From the NCBI RefSeq assembly GCF_014207705.1, contig NZ_JACHIU010000001.1:1364001-1428000 (forward strand): a stretch of 64,000 nt of DNA, read 5' to 3'. The notes beneath the pieces were generated by a model, which saw only the letters and a list, made by a program, of their open reading frames with translations, searched no databases and had not been told where the DNA came from. This document shows, piece by piece, positions 63,480-64,000 of the stretch. The position numbers and the translations under genes are program-made. The DNA comes from Sphaerisporangium rubeum (GTDB lineage Bacteria > Actinomycetota > Actinomycetes > Streptosporangiales > Streptosporangiaceae). Position 1 is the stretch's first letter; each line of letters begins with the position of its first letter.

Positions 63480-64000
63480 GCACCGCCGCCGAGGCGATGC
63501 AGGGGATACCCAGCCGCCGTCGCCGCACGCGCACGCGTTCGTGGTCCTTCAGCGTGCTGGTGGCGCTGCTGGCCGTCCTGGTGGTCACTCTGGCGTTCCT
63601 GGTGGGGGCCGGCTATCTGCGCCTGCGTGAGCTGAGGCAGAGCGAGACGGCCGCCGCCGAGGCGCTCGCGGCGGCTCGCACGTACGCGCCTGACATGCTC
63701 TCCTACGACTACCGCACCATCGACGCCGATCTCGCGCGGGCCCGCGGGTACGCCACAGGGGCTCTCGCCGACCACTACCGCGAACTCGGCACGGTGCTGC
63801 CGCCGGCCGTCAAACGTCAGCAGACCGTGCAGCAGGCCGTGGTCGCCGCCGCGGCGGTCGAGTCGGCCACACCTGACCGGGTACAGGTGGTGATCTTCAT
63901 GAACCTCGCCACCACCAAGATCCCCGCCGGGGGATCGGTCCCTTTGAAACAGGTTTCGCAGAACCGCGCGAGATTCGTCCTGGTCAACGGTGACGGCCGC
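63476..64000 (+). CDS. Mce-associated membrane protein, 5' part
   Basis: The gene begins at ATG 63476, overlapping the preceding stop, and runs off the window after 175 codons. Basic N-terminus (RRRRTRTRSW), TM about 26-47, then an extracellular domain of the same NTF2-like plan (AAARTYAPDMLSYDYRTIDADLARARGYATG, VVIFMNLATTK). A second Mce-associated subunit in tandem is a usual arrangement at an mce operon edge. In Mycobacterium tuberculosis the mce ATPase gene mkl also lies close to rplL, so an mce operon is expected further on. Confidence 0.78.
   Translation, partial: MSTAAEAMQGIPSRRRRTRTRSWSFSVLVALLAVLVVTLAFLVGAGYLRLRELRQSETAAAEALAAARTYAPDMLSYDYRTIDADLARARGYATGALADHYRELGTVLPPAVKRQQTVQQAVVAAAAVESATPDRVQVVIFMNLATTKIPAGGSVPLKQVSQNRARFVLVNGDGR

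Overview
The window is high-GC DNA from an actinobacterium, probably a filamentous one close to Streptosporangiales. The case rests on base composition and strong GC bias at third codon positions, a HelD-type RNA polymerase motor, a DtxR/IdeR iron repressor, class E/F sortases, STAS/SpoIIE-type partner-switching proteins, Mce-associated proteins next to rplL, frequent GTG/TTG starts and apparently leaderless genes. The species cannot be named from sequence alone. No transposase, integrase, phage gene, CRISPR array, rRNA or secondary-metabolite megasynthase is seen. The region reads as chromosomal core with lineage-specific envelope islands.

Layout. 1-6.1 kb: end of a sugar isomerase, a large secreted PQQ-type sugar dehydrogenase with accessory domains, and a His-bearing membrane protein followed by a PepSY membrane protein. 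6.1-13.6 kb: ABC exporter (permease plus ATPase), RtcB RNA ligase, a two-component pair, HelD and a STAS protein. 13.7-18.2 kb: a glycosyltransferase and a CbiM-CbiQ-CbiO Ni/Co importer with a Nur-like box over its -35. 18.3-24.1 kb: STAS, SDR and crotonase, rhomboid, BlaI-type regulator, SerC and citrate synthase. 24.2-29.8 kb: PdxH, MFS exporter, IdeR-like repressor, a PAS-GAF-PP2C-HATPase phosphatase and a 54-aa membrane protein. 29.9-37.5 kb: a four-gene ABC operon (two ATPases, two very large FtsX-type permeases). 37.6-44.6 kb: acyl-CoA dehydrogenase and thiolase flanking two class E/F sortases interleaved with two candidate substrates. 44.6-50 kb: a small Pro-rich protein, an OmpR-type two-component operon with a DUF5666-like exported protein, a methyltransferase, and an ECF sigma with a membrane partner. 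50.1-54.4 kb: an envelope locus with a one-polypeptide sigma/anti-sigma/receptor, a divergent Pro-rich membrane protein and a secreted Cys-rich protein. 54.4-57.6 kb: 120-bp tandem repeats, adenosine deaminase, aspartate aminotransferase and tRNA-Trp. 57.6-64 kb: secE-nusG-rplK-rplA, a lipoprotein gene, rplJ-rplL with an L10 leader, then the start of what is probably an mce operon.

The points most worth attention are the sigma factor fused to a zinc anti-sigma motif, a membrane segment and an extracellular BACON-like domain (50986-52695); the sortase/substrate cassette with a shared non-LPXTG sorting motif (38978-43300); and several small regulatory or duplicated DNA structures: the copied start region of sortase 1, copies of the acyl-CoA dehydrogenase tail after its stop codon, a palindrome over the helD -35, a palindrome at the nusG start, and the L10 leader closing stem.
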